64,000 nucleotides of DNA from Clostridium saccharobutylicum DSM 13864 (GTDB lineage Bacteria; Bacillota; Clostridia; Clostridiales; Clostridiaceae). This document shows positions 16,366 through 27,034 of the stretch, piece after piece. How positions within the stretch are numbered: the first letter of the stretch is position 1; every line of letters begins with the position of its first letter. The notes beneath the pieces were generated by a model. That model ran no database searches. It was not told the origin of the DNA and was given only the letters and a program-made list of their open reading frames with translations. The position numbers were made by a program, and so were the translations under genes. The DNA is taken from positions 1,948,501-2,012,500 of the forward strand of contig NC_022571.1 in assembly GCF_000473995.1 (NCBI RefSeq). The letters are read 5' to 3'.

Positions 16366-17808
16366 ATGAATAGTGAATTTAGTAAATTTAAAATAAGTGA
16401 AGAAATTTTAAAATCTATTGAAGGTCTAGGATATAAAAAGCCATCAGAAGTTCAAGAAAAGGTAATTCCAGAAATATTGTTAAATAAAGATGTAATAGTT
16501 AAATCACAAACAGGAAGTGGTAAGACTGCAGCTTTTGGTATACCATTATGTGAAAGAATAGATTGGGAGGAAAACAGTCCACAAGTTTTGGTTTTAAGTC
16601 CAACTAGAGAGCTTGCAGTTCAAGTTAGTGAAGATATCTCTAATATAGGAAGATTTAAAAGGATAAAATGTGCAGCAGTCTTTGGTAAACAGCCTATAAC
16701 TGAACAAGTGAGAACTTTAAAGCAAAAAACTCATGTTGTTGTAGGAACGCCAGGAAGAATTTTAGATCACATTGATAGGGGAAGTTTAAATGTATCAAAG
16801 GTTAAATATTTTGTAATAGATGAAGCGGATGAAATGCTTAATATGGGTTTTATAGGTCAGGTTGAAGGCGTGATTCGAAGACTTCCTAAGAAAAAGGTTA
16901 CTATGCTATTTTCAGCTACTATACCAGAAGAAATAAGAGAATTATGTGAAAAGCACATGGATAGACCACTTGATATTTCAATAAAAAAGCAAAAACTAAT
17001 AACTGAAAATATAGAGCATAATTTATACTATGTAGAATATGAAAGGAAATTAGAAAATTTAAATGATTTATTAATATGTGAAAAACCTGAAACAGGAGTT
17101 ATCTTTTGTAGAACAAAGGAAAATGTTGATAAAGTATATGAATATTTAAAATCGAAAGGGTATTCAACTAATAAAATTCATGGAGGAATGCTTCAAAAAG
17201 AAAGACTTAGTGTTATGGAGAACTTTAGAAAAGGCGATTTTAGAATTCTCGTAGCTACAGATTTAGCTTCAAGAGGGATTGATATTGAAGGAATTACTCA
17301 TGTAATAAACTTTGATTTACCAGTTGAAAAGGAAGCGTATGTACATAGAATAGGAAGAAGCGGACGTGCTGGAGCAAAAGGAAAGGCAATAAGTTTTTGT
17401 GTTAAAGAGGGAGATAAATTTTTGGAGGACATACAAGAACTTATAGGTTTTGAAATACCTGTTCACAAGCTCCCAAATAGAGAAGAAGTTCAAAAAGAAA
17501 TTAAACAAGGAGTCGAGTTTCTTAAATCAAAGCCAAAGAGAAAGAGCGATAAGGCTAAGATTATAAATCAAAACATAACTAAAATATATATAAATGGTGG
17601 AAAGAAAAAGAAAATTCGTGCAGGGGATATAGTAGGAGCTATCACTAAAATTGACGGTGTAAGCGGTGATGATATTGGAATAATTAATGTAGAAGATAAT
17701 GTATCTTATGTAGATATATTAAATGGAAAAGGAAAAAGAGTAATAGATGCATTAAAAAATATGACTATAAAAGGGAAGAAACTTAATGTAGAGAAGGCAA
17801 GAAAATAG
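16366..17808 (+). CDS. dbpA: DEAD-box RNA helicase with DbpA RNA-binding domain
   Basis: A 480-residue helicase. Domain 1 has the Q motif, [25 protein letters not shown] and SATIP; domain 2 has [13 protein letters not shown] and [10 protein letters not shown]. Residues about 405-480 (from [21 protein letters not shown] to [10 protein letters not shown]) form the DbpA RRM that recognises hairpin 92 of 23S rRNA, so it probably acts in late 50S assembly. The start has GGTGAGG upstream. Its divergent neighbour is a second, shorter DEAD-box helicase without this domain. Confidence 0.93.
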   Translation: MNSEFSKFKISEEILKSIEGLGYKKPSEVQEKVIPEILLNKDVIVKSQTGSGKTAAFGIPLCERIDWEENSPQVLVLSPTRELAVQVSEDISNIGRFKRIKCAAVFGKQPITEQVRTLKQKTHVVVGTPGRILDHIDRGSLNVSKVKYFVIDEADEMLNMGFIGQVEGVIRRLPKKKVTMLFSATIPEEIRELCEKHMDRPLDISIKKQKLITENIEHNLYYVEYERKLENLNDLLICEKPETGVIFCRTKENVDKVYEYLKSKGYSTNKIHGGMLQKERLSVMENFRKGDFRILVATDLASRGIDIEGITHVINFDLPVEKEAYVHRIGRSGRAGAKGKAISFCVKEGDKFLEDIQELIGFEIPVHKLPNREEVQKEIKQGVEFLKSKPKRKSDKAKIINQNITKIYINGGKKKKIRAGDIVGAITKIDGVSGDDIGIINVEDNVSYVDILNGKGKRVIDALKNMTIKGKKLNVEKARK

Positions 17809-18160
17809 TGACATAAGTAAAAGAATAAAATCTTAAAATCAATTTAGAAAAACTAATTTTAGAAAATAATTATGTATTGAAGAAGAATATTTTATTTAAA
17901 AAATTTGATTATTAATTGCATTTTAAGCTATAATTAATACGCTAAGGAATAAAATAACAAAATATATAAGTTGTAACTAATATATTTATGATTTATGAAA
18001 TGAGATTATTTTTATCATTAAAATGGTAGAGTAAATTATATAATAAATTTTTTACAACATATATTAATATATAAGAATTTTTGGGATTTTTAAGGAAATA
18101 TAAATAAAAATTAAATTCTAAAAATATAAATAATAAAATTTAAAGAGGTGTATCATTAAG
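17809..18160. other. AT-rich intergenic region
   Basis: No gene, repeat copy or clear terminator stem is visible in these 350 bases between the DbpA-like helicase and map. The sequence is almost entirely A and T. Confidence 0.4.
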
Positions 18161-19030
18161 ATGTTTTCAAATAGAAACGAAAAATGTTGGTGTGGAAGTG
18201 GTTTAAAATATAAAAAATGCCACTTAGAATTTGATGAAAAGATAGAAAGTTATAGATTAAAAGGACATGAAGTTCCAAGTAGAGATCTTATAAAAAGCCC
18301 ACAGGATATTGAAGGAATAAGAAAAAGTGGAGAAATTAATAATGGAGTTTTAGATTTAGTTGCAAGTAAAATAAAAGCAGGAATGAGTACTGCGGATATA
18401 GATAAGCTTGTGTATGATTACACTACAGAACATGGTGCAATTCCAGCTCCACTTAATTATGAAGGATTCCCAAAGAGTGTATGTACATCAATTAATAATG
18501 AAGTATGTCATGGAATACCTGATGAAAGTATTATCTTACAAGATGGAGATATAGTGAATGTTGATGTATCTACAATCCTTGATGGCTATTATTCAGATGC
18601 ATCAAGAATGTTCATGATTGGTGAAGTTAGTGAAGATGCTAAAAAATTAGTAACAGTAGCTAGAGAATGTATGATAAAAGGAATAGAAGCTATAAAACCA
18701 TGGGGATTCTTAGGGGATATAGGAGCAGCTTGTGGAGAACATGCTCATAAAAATGGATATAGCGTTGTTAGGGCATTAGGTGGTCATGGAGTTGGAAATG
18801 AGTTCCATGAAGATCCATTTGTAGCTCATATAGGCAAGAAGGGAACAGGAATGTTGTTAGTTCCAGGAATGGTGTTAACTGTAGAGCCTATGGTTAATGA
18901 AGGCACATACGATGTATTTGTTGATGAAGTAAATGAATGGACTATATATACTGCTGATGATAAATTATCAGCTCAATGGGAACACACAGTTTTAATCACT
19001 GAAACTGGAGTTGAAATTTTAGCTAAATAA
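18161..19030 (+). CDS. map: Type I methionine aminopeptidase with SEC-C zinc motif
   Basis: A 289-residue methionine aminopeptidase that removes the initiator Met from nascent proteins. The N-terminal 25 residues carry a SEC-C type zinc motif, CWCGSGLKYKKCH, which may aid ribosome binding. The catalytic pita-bread domain shows the metal ligands: Asp in NVDVSTILDGYYSDASR, His in GHGVGNEFHE, and the two Glu in VEPMVNEG and WEHTVL. The gene ends a few bases before a family B repeat. Confidence 0.95.
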   Translation: MFSNRNEKCWCGSGLKYKKCHLEFDEKIESYRLKGHEVPSRDLIKSPQDIEGIRKSGEINNGVLDLVASKIKAGMSTADIDKLVYDYTTEHGAIPAPLNYEGFPKSVCTSINNEVCHGIPDESIILQDGDIVNVDVSTILDGYYSDASRMFMIGEVSEDAKKLVTVARECMIKGIEAIKPWGFLGDIGAACGEHAHKNGYSVVRALGGHGVGNEFHEDPFVAHIGKKGTGMLLVPGMVLTVEPMVNEGTYDVFVDEVNEWTIYTADDKLSAQWEHTVLITETGVEILAK

Positions 19031-19033
19031 TGA

Positions 19034-19143
19034 TAAGGCACATGAAAATAAATAACAGTCCAAATTGTCGTGGATATTTTTCATCATGCAAGAAGGTAAA
19101 TAGGCTGGCAAATGGACTTGTTACTTTTTTGAATGTGCCTAAG
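19034..19143. repeat. Family B palindromic repeat, copy B4
   Basis: The ends AAGGCACATGAAAATAAATAAC and GTTACTTTTTTGAATGTGCCTAAG pair, and the next arms AGTCCAAATTG and CAAATGGACTTG pair too. The core TGGATATTTTTCATCA is shared with copies at 10314, 38868 and 60441. It starts 4 bp after the map stop codon. Confidence 0.88.
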
Positions 19144-19175
19144 CAACTTTAAACTCAGAGTTGTTATATAATTAA

Positions 19176-19294
19176 CCGAAAGAAATGGTGCTCTGCTTGT
19201 TTTGGTTACTAGAGAAACCTGCTAATAAAAGTCAATACTTTTATAGCAGGTTTCTCAATGTAACACTCAACAAAAAAGTACCATTTTTTTCTGG
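19176..19294. repeat. Family A inverted repeat, short copy A3
   Basis: Base CCGAAAGAAATGGT pairs with ACCATTTTTTTCTGG; inside, GGTTACT and TGTAAC pair as in other copies, and GAGAAACCTGCTAATAAAAG pairs with CTTTTATAGCAGGTTTCTC around a 6-nt loop. This copy lacks the GCTTGTC tip motif and is the shortest. Confidence 0.8.
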
Positions 19295-19526
19295 CTTGAA
19301 ATATGTTTCAATGTATCTAGATTCATGCAATTACTAGCTTAAAGAAAAATAATTATAAGTAAGTGATTAGAATTCAATAAATTATGTCAATAATAAAAAT
19401 AATTGATTCAGCATACTATAGAATTTTGATTTTATTCGATAAATTAAAGTTCAAATTTTAATGCCTATTATTCATTAACATATTTTTATGATAATATTAT
19501 AGTAAGAAAATCGTAAACCAATAAAT

Positions 19527-19717
19527 TATAGATATCCAAATCAAGACTTAAACTTATAATTAGAATATGCTTCCATACTAGAAATTGCATACATTTTTGT
19601 GAAACAGGCATTGTACTTAGAACCTTTCAGTGAAAATTTCATGGCCCTGTGGAACAAAAATGTATGGAATTTCGGTTATTCACCACATAAGTATGATTTA
19701 TAGTTTGGATATCTATA
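19527..19717. repeat. Family A inverted repeat with full terminal repeats, copy A4
   Basis: Outer terminal repeats are TATAGATATCCAAAT on the left and AGTTTGGATATCTATA on the right. The inner arm CATACATTTTTGT pairs with ACAAAAATGTATG. Its reverse complement matches the two flanks of copy A8 (54588-54877), but the centre of A8 is absent, so A4 is an internally deleted derivative of the same lineage. Confidence 0.85.
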
Positions 19718-19756
19718 CCATTGTTTGTATTATATTAATTTAAGGAGTAATAATTG

Positions 19757-22210
19757 ATGAGTAACTCAGCAATAGATTTTTTAGAAAAATACTATGGATA
19801 TAAGTCTTTTAGAAGAGGGCAGGAGAGTATAATTAATAGCATAATAGATGGAAAAGATGTACTAGCTATTATGCCAACAGGTGGAGGTAAATCTATTTGT
19901 TACCAGATACCTGCTTTAATGCTTGAAGGCATGACTATAGTAATTTCACCTCTTATATCTCTTATGAAAGATCAAGTTGATACTTTGAAAGATATGGGTA
20001 TTAAAGGAGAACTAATAAATAGTACTTTAAGTGCATCGGAAGAAAATGAAGTAATAAATAATATTGAAAATGGAAATATTAAAATTTTGTATATAGCTCC
20101 AGAAAGACTTGAATCAATGGGGTTCTTAGATGTTATTTCAAGATGCAATATTTCTCAAATTGCAGTAGATGAAGCACATTGTATATCTCAATGGGGACAT
20201 GATTTTAGATCAAGTTACAAAAGGATATCTTATTTTATTGATTTACTTAAAGATAGACCAATAATAACAGCATTTACAGCAACAGCATCAGAAGAAGTAA
20301 GGGAAGATATAATAAATCTCCTTAGATTAAAGGATCCAAAGGTTTTTGTAACAGGATTTGATAGAGAGAATTTGGCCATAAATGTAATTAAAGGCGGAAG
20401 CAAGAAAAGCTATTTATATAACTATATTGAAAATAACAAAGATGTTTCAGGGATAATTTATGCAGCAACAAGAAAAGAAGTTGATAATATATATGAAGAT
20501 TTATCATCTAGAGGATATAATGTAACTCATTATCATGCAGGATTGTCTGAAGAAGCAAGAAGAACTAATCAAGAAGGATTTATATATGATAGAGCAACTA
20601 TAATGATAGCAACCAATGCTTTTGGTATGGGAATCGATAAACCTAATATAAGATATGTAATTCATTATAATATGCCTAGAAACATAGAAAGTTATTATCA
20701 AGAGATTGGTAGAGCAGGTAGAGATGGGGAAAAGAGTGAATGTACATTATTATTTGCTCCACAGGATGTTCAAGTTCAAAAATATTTAATAGAGCATTCT
20801 ATAGAAAATGAAGAGAGAAAAATCAATCAATATAGAAAACTTCAACAAATGATGGATTTTGTATATAGCAATGAGTGTTATAGAAAATACATTTTAGCTT
20901 ACTTTGGAGAAGAATATGATAAAGAGTGTAATAACTGTAGTAATTGTCTAAGTGAAGGTGATGTAGTAGATAAGACTATAGAAGCACAAAAAGTTCTTTC
21001 GTGTATATATAGAATGAAACATAAATTTGGAACTGGAATGCTTGTAGATGTTCTTAGAGGTTCTAAGAATAAAAAAGTTCTTCAATTCAAATTTAATGAG
21101 CTTTCGACTTATGGATTAATGAAAGATTATTCAGCAGAAGATCTTAAAAATTTTATTAATACGCTCATTTCTCAAGGTTATATAAGTGTAATTGAAGGTA
21201 CTTATCCAGTTCTAACTTTAAATGAACGATCTAGAAATGTCTTAGTTTCTAAAGAAAAGGTACAATTGAAAGAATTTAAGGTTGAAAAGAAAGTTAGAGA
21301 AGATAATGAATTGTATGAAATCCTTAGAGGTATAAGACAAGAGTTAGCAAAAGAAAATAATGTTCCTCCATACATAATATTCGGTGATGTTACCCTAAAA
21401 GAAATGGCTATAAAATATCCAACTAATAAAGAAACTATGCTTAACATTACAGGGGTAGGAGAAGTCAAGTATAGTAAATATGGTGAAGCATTTGAAGATG
21501 CCATAAAAGAGTTTGTGGAGGAACATAATATTGTAATTAATAATGATATTGAAATTGAATCTAAAAATGAAGAGAATGATAAGAAAGATAATGATTTAAA
21601 ATTAGAAGTAACAACAGACAGCGAATTATATGATAAGTTATATAAAGCAAGAAGTGAATTTGCAAAGAAAGAAAAAAGCATGTTCCCTCAAATGATTATG
21701 TCTATGAATACTTTAAAAGAAATAAGTGGAAGGTATCCAATAAATTTAGAGCAGCTAAAAGATATTAGTGGCATGGGACCTAAAAAGATAAGTTCTTATG
21801 GGGAAAAGATAATAGAAATAGTAAATGATTATGTAATTCAAAATAATATCCAAGTTAATTGGTGTGAAAAAAAGAGAAAGAAAGTAATTATTGATGGAGA
21901 AACACGTGAAAGCAATCAAATTTCTATAGATATGCTTAAAGAAGGTATAAATATTCATGAAGTATCAGAAAAAATAGAACTTTCAATATCTACTATTTTG
22001 GGATATGTAACAGACTATATTAAGGAAGTTGGCGATAATGTATTTGATATTAATTTACATGAATTCTATAATGATGAAGAGGAAGAATTAATACAAAATG
22101 TTTGCGAAAAATTAGGCGATGATAAAATAAGTGTGTTAAAAAAGGAACTTCCTTCATATATCAAGTACGAAAGTATAAGAGCAGTAATATTAAAAAAATA
22201 TGTTAGCTAG
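19757..22210 (+). CDS. recQ: ATP-dependent DNA helicase RecQ
   Basis: An 817-residue RecQ helicase. Helicase motifs: Walker A PTGGGKS (about residue 38), [19 protein letters not shown] and [11 protein letters not shown] zinc-binding Cys cluster (CYRKY...CNNCSNC) follows at about 370-395. Two HRDC domains are seen at about 515-595 and 620-695, and a C-terminal helix-turn-helix ([21 protein letters not shown]) ends the protein. It acts in recombination and replication-fork repair. ATG 19757 is preferred over TTG 19754, with AAGGAG nine bases upstream. Confidence 0.95.
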   Translation: MSNSAIDFLEKYYGYKSFRRGQESIINSIIDGKDVLAIMPTGGGKSICYQIPALMLEGMTIVISPLISLMKDQVDTLKDMGIKGELINSTLSASEENEVINNIENGNIKILYIAPERLESMGFLDVISRCNISQIAVDEAHCISQWGHDFRSSYKRISYFIDLLKDRPIITAFTATASEEVREDIINLLRLKDPKVFVTGFDRENLAINVIKGGSKKSYLYNYIENNKDVSGIIYAATRKEVDNIYEDLSSRGYNVTHYHAGLSEEARRTNQEGFIYDRATIMIATNAFGMGIDKPNIRYVIHYNMPRNIESYYQEIGRAGRDGEKSECTLLFAPQDVQVQKYLIEHSIENEERKINQYRKLQQMMDFVYSNECYRKYILAYFGEEYDKECNNCSNCLSEGDVVDKTIEAQKVLSCIYRMKHKFGTGMLVDVLRGSKNKKVLQFKFNELSTYGLMKDYSAEDLKNFINTLISQGYISVIEGTYPVLTLNERSRNVLVSKEKVQLKEFKVEKKVREDNELYEILRGIRQELAKENNVPPYIIFGDVTLKEMAIKYPTNKETMLNITGVGEVKYSKYGEAFEDAIKEFVEEHNIVINNDIEIESKNEENDKKDNDLKLEVTTDSELYDKLYKARSEFAKKEKSMFPQMIMSMNTLKEISGRYPINLEQLKDISGMGPKKISSYGEKIIEIVNDYVIQNNIQVNWCEKKRKKVIIDGETRESNQISIDMLKEGINIHEVSEKIELSISTILGYVTDYIKEVGDNVFDINLHEFYNDEEEELIQNVCEKLGDDKISVLKKELPSYIKYESIRAVILKKYVS

Positions 22211-22283
22211 ATTTTAAATAAAAGTTTTTGTTTTACAATATAAACAAATTTTGAGCTAGAATTAAACTTTGAAATATATCATA

Positions 22284-22483
22284 ACTAGAAAGAAGCTGTA
22301 TTCTTTTTTGAGTGTTGCATTGATAAGTTGTCTGTAGTTATTTCTTCAGTAGAAGTTGTTCCATTCTTGCTTGTCCTTAATTTACTTAAGGAGTATGTAG
22401 GAATGAGCACAGCTTCTGCTGTTAGAAATCCACAGTCAAATTATCTAGCAATTAAGAAAAAGAATACAGCTTCTTTTGGTAAG
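22284..22483. repeat. Family A long inverted repeat, copy A5
   Basis: Base ACTAGAAAGAAGCTGTATTCTTTTT pairs with AAAAAGAATACAGCTTCTTTTGGT. Inner arms include AGTAGAAG/CTTCTGCT and the tip is GCTTGTCCTTAA with TTAAGGAGTATG. The base arms nearly match those of copy A7 at 46417, whereas the inner arms differ. Confidence 0.85.
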
Positions 22484-22558
22484 TTACCACATAAATTTAA
22501 ATCATAATTGGTCTTTAGGAATATTATAAAATATTATAAATATATTTAGTAATAAGAA

Positions 22559-22601
22559 TTAAGGCTCATGAAAGAAAATAACACTTTTAAATGTGCCTAA
22601 A
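22559..22601. repeat. Family B minimal copy B5
   Basis: AAGGCTCATGAAAGAAAATAAC and the end TTTTAAATGTGCCTAA lie almost directly next to each other, so the central arms are deleted. It sits about 30 bp before the J-domain-like gene. Confidence 0.65.
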
Positions 22602-22635
22602 CATACGAAACAAATAATAGAGAGGTGTAATCAAA

Positions 22636-23142
22636 TTGGATCCATATGAAGTTTTAGGAATTGATACAAGTGCATCTGAAGAAGAAATAAAAAATAAATA
22701 TATAAATTTACTTGCTGAATATACAAAAAATCAAGATGATACTACACCAGTTAAGATTCAAGTTCTTAATACAGCTTACAATAAACTTATTAATGGACGT
22801 GTATATAAAGAAATTAGAAGTTTAATTGATAAAAGGAATTTTACAGGTGCTGAAGCAAAATTAAACATAGTTAATGATAGGAATAGTGCAGAATGGAATT
22901 ATCTACAAGGATTTGTATCACTTCAAAAAGGTTGGTTTGAAGCAGGGCTTAATTATATAAAAACAGCTGTAGATTTAGAACCTGATAATACTGAATATTT
23001 AAGTAGCTTAAATAAGTTACAGTCTAGAATCATAGATTATATAACAAAATATCAAAATGTTAAGCAAAGCTCTAATCCTAATTCTAATAACATGAATGCT
23101 TGTGGTGGTGGAAATAATAGTGGTAATGGAGGGATGTGTTAA
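22636..23142 (+). CDS. J-domain-like protein lacking HPD, with TPR-like region
   Basis: A 168-residue protein. Residues 1-50 align with a J domain (DPYEVLGIDTSASEEEIKNKYINLLAEY and LNTAYNKL), but the HPD tripeptide that stimulates DnaK is replaced by TKNQDD. Residues about 70-130 resemble a TPR unit (WNYLQGFVSLQKGWFEAGLNYIKTAVDLEPDN). The tail is Asn/Gly rich with two Cys. It starts at TTG 22636 with AGAGGTG upstream. It probably acts as an adaptor, not as a DnaK co-chaperone. Confidence 0.85.
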   Translation: MDPYEVLGIDTSASEEEIKNKYINLLAEYTKNQDDTTPVKIQVLNTAYNKLINGRVYKEIRSLIDKRNFTGAEAKLNIVNDRNSAEWNYLQGFVSLQKGWFEAGLNYIKTAVDLEPDNTEYLSSLNKLQSRIIDYITKYQNVKQSSNPNSNNMNACGGGNNSGNGGMC

Positions 23143-23151
23143 AAATTTTAG

Positions 23152-23252
23152 TTGAACTTATACACAAAGTGTGTTATTCTATATAAGCAGTTGGCACAAA
23201 AGTGCTATACGGAGCTTAGAGTGTCCTTCGCCGGTCTCTAAGCTCCTTTTTT
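23152..23252 (+). ncRNA. Candidate small RNA: promoter plus terminator
   Basis: TTGAAC (23152-23157) and TATTCT (23175-23180) are 17 bp apart, and a strong terminator stem GGAGCTTAGAG/CTCTAAGCTCC (23211-23246) with six T follows. A transcript of about 65 nt with an inner hairpin (GGCACAAAAGTGCT) is predicted. It could equally be only the terminator of the upstream gene, with a chance promoter match. Confidence 0.4.
23211..23252 (+). terminator. Terminator after J-domain-like gene
   Basis: A perfect 11-bp GC-containing stem with 14-nt loop is followed by TTTTTT. It is one of the strongest terminators in the window. Confidence 0.9.
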
Positions 23253-23261
23253 GTTCATAAT

Positions 23262-23325
23262 TTAGACGCAATCAAAAAAATAATAGACCAGTATTTTAGT
23301 CTATTATTTTTTTTGTGTGACTTAG
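23262..23325. repeat. Family B-like palindrome B6
   Basis: TTAGACGCAATCAAAAAAATAATAGAC pairs with GTCTATTATTTTTTTTGTGTGACTTAG. The ends resemble family B but have diverged. The T-rich arm could also terminate transcription before the SNF2 gene. Confidence 0.65.
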
Positions 23326-23352
23326 AACATTAAGAAAGATGGTGAGGAACAA

Positions 23353-26300
23353 GTGAAGATATCAAAATTGGAACAAATAATATTACATAATTCATCTAAA
23401 GTTAATTTAAATAGAGCAAAGCATATATTAAACAATAAGGAGTTATTGAAGTTTAATATTAGTAAAATAGACAATGTTTATAATATATATGGAAATTTTA
23501 AAAGTGAAAACAAGCTACAAACTTGTAATACTCACTTAAAAATAGACTTTGTAGAAGAAAAAATAATTTTTGCAAAATGCAATTGTAGCATGTTTTCAGA
23601 AATAAATTATCAAAATAAGACATATTTATGTGAACATTTAATTTCAACAGGATTAAGGTTTGTTGAAGAGGTAAAGAAAAAACTAAATAATAGAACAACC
23701 AATAAAGATAAATTTAGAATTGATAAAAATATATTAAACGAACTGGATTTTTTTAGATGTAAAGATTCAAATAATTTAGCGGAAAAAGAAGAGTGTGGCT
23801 TGAAATATAAAAGAAAAAAGTTAGAGATAAATGTTTCAATAAGCGAAGTTAAAGAAAATAATAGTAAGTGCTTTGATGTTAGCTTTTTTGTAGGAACAAA
23901 TAATATGTACTCTATTACTAATATTAAGGAATGGGCTGAAAGTATAATTAATTCAAAGGAGTATTATATTGGAAAGGGACTTGTGTATACTCCTAAAAAG
24001 TATTACTTTTCTAAAGCAGATGAAGAACTTTTAGAATATATATACGAATATACATTGTTTTCGGATAATGAGAACAACGAAAGAATCATAAGAATACCGA
24101 ATGAAATTTTAAGAAGGTTTTTAGAAAAACTTTTAAAAAAGAAGATAAAATTAAATTATAATTATCAAACATACATTACAGAGGTCAAAGATGAAAATGT
24201 ACCTTTGTCTTTTACATTGAAACAAATTAATGACAATTATATTTTAACTACAAAAAAAATATTTCCTATTCCATTAAACGAAAAGATGAATGTTTTCTTT
24301 TTTGATAGAAAACTTTTTATTCCTAATAAAAGTCAAATTGAAATATATAAAATATTTTATAAGCACTTAAAAGAAAGTGGTAAGATTACATTTTATAATG
24401 ATACAACTGTAGAAGAACTTAATAAAATAATTTCGTCATTAAAATTAATATCTGATAATTTGATATTAGATATTTCAGTGATTGAAAAATTAAGAGAAAA
24501 TTTCAAAATTGATTTTAAATTCAAAAAGCAAGCAGATAAATATATTTGTGATGTTAGTTTTATTAATGATAAAGAAATAATATCATATTGTGATGCTTTG
24601 AAGTCACATAATGATATTATAAGTAATTGGAATAAAATTAGGATCATTGAAAGTGAACTAAATAAATATAGTTTTTTTTACAGAGATGACACTTTTGTTT
24701 TTTTAGGAAATGATGATGATTATTATGATTTTTTAAAACATGGAAAAGAATCAATACAGAAGATTGGAAGCATAAAGATAAATGACAATGAAAAATATTT
24801 TAGTTTTAGAAATGGAAATATATCAGAGTTTTTTTTACAGGAAAATGAAGATGGTAAATATAATTTTTCATTTAACTTAGAAGGTATAAGTAAAGAAGAA
24901 TTATATAATGTAGTTGATTCGTATAAAAATAAAAAGTCATATATTAAGCTTAATGATAATACATTTATTAATCTTGGAGATGCTTCAATAATAGATACTA
25001 TAAGAATGATTGAATCTTTAAATATCGATGTAAGTGATAAAAAAGATACATATGAATTAGAGTTGGGAAAGATATATTATTTAAATGAAAAATTAAATGG
25101 TGATATTAAGAAAATTGCAAATTCAAAAGAAACAATATCAAATGCATTAGAAAAGTTGAATGAAATTGATGAAAACAATAGTGAGATTCCTAAAAAATTT
25201 AATGGTAGGCTAAGGGAATATCAGATAAAAGGGTATAATTGGTTTGAAAATTTAAGCTATTTAGGCCTTGGAGGAATCTTGGGCGATGAAATGGGGCTTG
25301 GAAAAACAATTCAAACTATTGTATTTTTAGCATCTAAGCAAGGAAAACATTCTCTAATTATAACGCCAACCTCTCTTATATATAATTGGAAAGAAGAGTT
25401 CAATAAGTTTGCTCCAAGTTTAAGCGTAGGTATTGTACATGGAAATAAAAATGAAAGAAAAAAAGTATTGGATAATATTGAGGAATATGATGGTTTGTTA
25501 ACCACTTATGGAACATTAAGAAATGATTGTTTAGAATATGAGAATATTAAATTTGATTACTGTATTTTAGATGAAGGTCAAAATATAAATAATCCTAAAG
25601 CTGAAACTACAAAGATAGTAAAAAATATAAATTCAAAGAGTAGATTTATATTAACAGGAACTCCTATAGAAAATAATTTATTAGAATTATGGTCATTATT
25701 TGATTTTATAATGCCAGGATATCTTTATAGTAAAGAAGAATTTTCAAATAAATTTATAAAAAAGGATAAGGAAAATTTAGATGATCTTAAAATTCTGATT
25801 AGACCATATATATTAAGAAGACTTAAAAAAGATGTAATAAAAGAATTGCCAGATAAAATAGAGAAGAAATTTTTAGTTGAATTATCCTTAGAACAAAAGA
25901 AATTATATAGAAGTTTTATAAAAGATGTTCAAAGCAAATTACAAAATCCAGAAACACGAGGAAATAATATGACTATATTTTCTTATTTGACAAGACTTCG
26001 TCAAATTTGTTTAGATCCATCTATAATAATTGATGATTACTTAGGGGAAAGTGCGAAATTAAATGTAGCAAAGGACTTAATAATAAAAAATATATTTAGA
26101 CACAAAATTTTATTATTCTCACAATTTACTACAGTATTAAAAAGAATGGAAAAAGAGTTGAAACAAGAAAAAATAGATTATTGTTATATAGATGGAAGTA
26201 CTTCCTCTAAAAATAGAATTAAATTTGTAGATGAGTTTAATACAAATGAACAAAAAAGAGTGTTTTTAATATCACTAAAAGCTGGAGGGACTGGACTTAA

Positions 26301-26571
26301 TTTAACAAGCGCAGATATGGTAATTCATTTTGATCCTTGGTGGAATCCATCAGTGGAAGAGCAAGCTACTGATAGGGCACATAGAATAGGACAAAAGCAT
26401 ATAGTTGAAGTAATTAAGCTAATAGCTAAAGATACAATTGAAGAAAAAATAATGCTTCTTCAGGAAGATAAAAAAATACTTATAAATAATATAATAACTG
26501 AAGAGCTTGAAGATATTAATATTACAAGTGCATTAAAAAGTGAAGAATTGTTAGATTTACTTTTAAATTAA
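23353..26571 (+). CDS. SNF2-family helicase with SWIM zinc finger
   Basis: A 1072-residue protein. A SWIM zinc finger near residues 75-97 (CNCSMF then CEHLIS) is followed by a long bacterial SNF2-associated region (about 100-600) and the helicase core: Walker A DEMGLGKT near 645, DEGQ near 739 in place of the usual DEAQ/DEAH, LTGTPIENNLLELWSLFDF, and HFDPWWNPSVEEQATDRAHRIGQ as motifs V-VI. These are DNA translocases thought to remodel protein-DNA complexes; the role of the bacterial type is poorly known. The start is GTG 23353 with GGTGAGGA upstream. Confidence 0.93.
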   Translation: MKISKLEQIILHNSSKVNLNRAKHILNNKELLKFNISKIDNVYNIYGNFKSENKLQTCNTHLKIDFVEEKIIFAKCNCSMFSEINYQNKTYLCEHLISTGLRFVEEVKKKLNNRTTNKDKFRIDKNILNELDFFRCKDSNNLAEKEECGLKYKRKKLEINVSISEVKENNSKCFDVSFFVGTNNMYSITNIKEWAESIINSKEYYIGKGLVYTPKKYYFSKADEELLEYIYEYTLFSDNENNERIIRIPNEILRRFLEKLLKKKIKLNYNYQTYITEVKDENVPLSFTLKQINDNYILTTKKIFPIPLNEKMNVFFFDRKLFIPNKSQIEIYKIFYKHLKESGKITFYNDTTVEELNKIISSLKLISDNLILDISVIEKLRENFKIDFKFKKQADKYICDVSFINDKEIISYCDALKSHNDIISNWNKIRIIESELNKYSFFYRDDTFVFLGNDDDYYDFLKHGKESIQKIGSIKINDNEKYFSFRNGNISEFFLQENEDGKYNFSFNLEGISKEELYNVVDSYKNKKSYIKLNDNTFINLGDASIIDTIRMIESLNIDVSDKKDTYELELGKIYYLNEKLNGDIKKIANSKETISNALEKLNEIDENNSEIPKKFNGRLREYQIKGYNWFENLSYLGLGGILGDEMGLGKTIQTIVFLASKQGKHSLIITPTSLIYNWKEEFNKFAPSLSVGIVHGNKNERKKVLDNIEEYDGLLTTYGTLRNDCLEYENIKFDYCILDEGQNINNPKAETTKIVKNINSKSRFILTGTPIENNLLELWSLFDFIMPGYLYSKEEFSNKFIKKDKENLDDLKILIRPYILRRLKKDVIKELPDKIEKKFLVELSLEQKKLYRSFIKDVQSKLQNPETRGNNMTIFSYLTRLRQICLDPSIIIDDYLGESAKLNVAKDLIIKNIFRHKILLFSQFTTVLKRMEKELKQEKIDYCYIDGSTSSKNRIKFVDEFNTNEQKRVFLISLKAGGTGLNLTSADMVIHFDPWWNPSVEEQATDRAHRIGQKHIVEVIKLIAKDTIEEKIMLLQEDKKILINNIITEELEDINITSALKSEELLDLLLN

Positions 26572-26648
26572 TAAGGCACATGAAAGAAAACAGCTAGTCC
26601 AAAATAATCTTGGCAGATGGACTTGTCATTTTTGTGAATGTGGCTAAT
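26572..26648. repeat. Family B palindromic repeat, copy B7
   Basis: TAAGGCACATGAAAGAAAACAGCTAGTCCA pairs with TGGACTTGTCATTTTTGTGAATGTGGCTAA in a shortened form. It begins at the SNF2 stop codon and may terminate that transcript. Confidence 0.8.
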
Positions 26649-26695
26649 ATCAAATTTATGTTAAGTTAGATTATAAAAAATAAAACATAATAATT

Positions 26696-26757
26696 AAAAT
26701 ATGGAGTATAAAATTTTTTATAAATTAAAGAAATTCTATACTCCATATTTTAATTTT
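26696..26757. terminator. Strong hairpin / terminator before sigI
   Basis: A perfect 15-bp stem, AAAATATGGAGTATA with TATACTCCATATTTT, is followed by TAATTTTT. It separates the SNF2 gene from sigI. The remaining stretch to 27034 is AT-rich and shows no clear SigI-type promoter. Confidence 0.75.
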
Positions 26758-27034
26758 TAAATACGATAAATTACTATAAGAATATATAATAGCTACTTAT
26801 AGTATAATATAACAGGACAACAATAATTATCGAATAAAATTGGAGCAATGCTTCTTTTTACACCAAGTCTTGTTACTTTATTAAGCAAATTATGATAATA
26901 TATATGTATGTGTGGAATACATAAGTTAAGTTTAAGAAAATTTTTCTATAAATTAATTATGTATTTATTAAAAACAGTACCAAAAATTATAAGTTTTTTT
27001 GTATATAATAATGACCGCGGAAGGGAGCGCAGAT

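Noticed and set aside
19031..19756. Cluster of palindromes considered as a CRISPR array
   Set aside because: The repeats are palindromic, of different families and not regularly spaced, and no cas gene is near.
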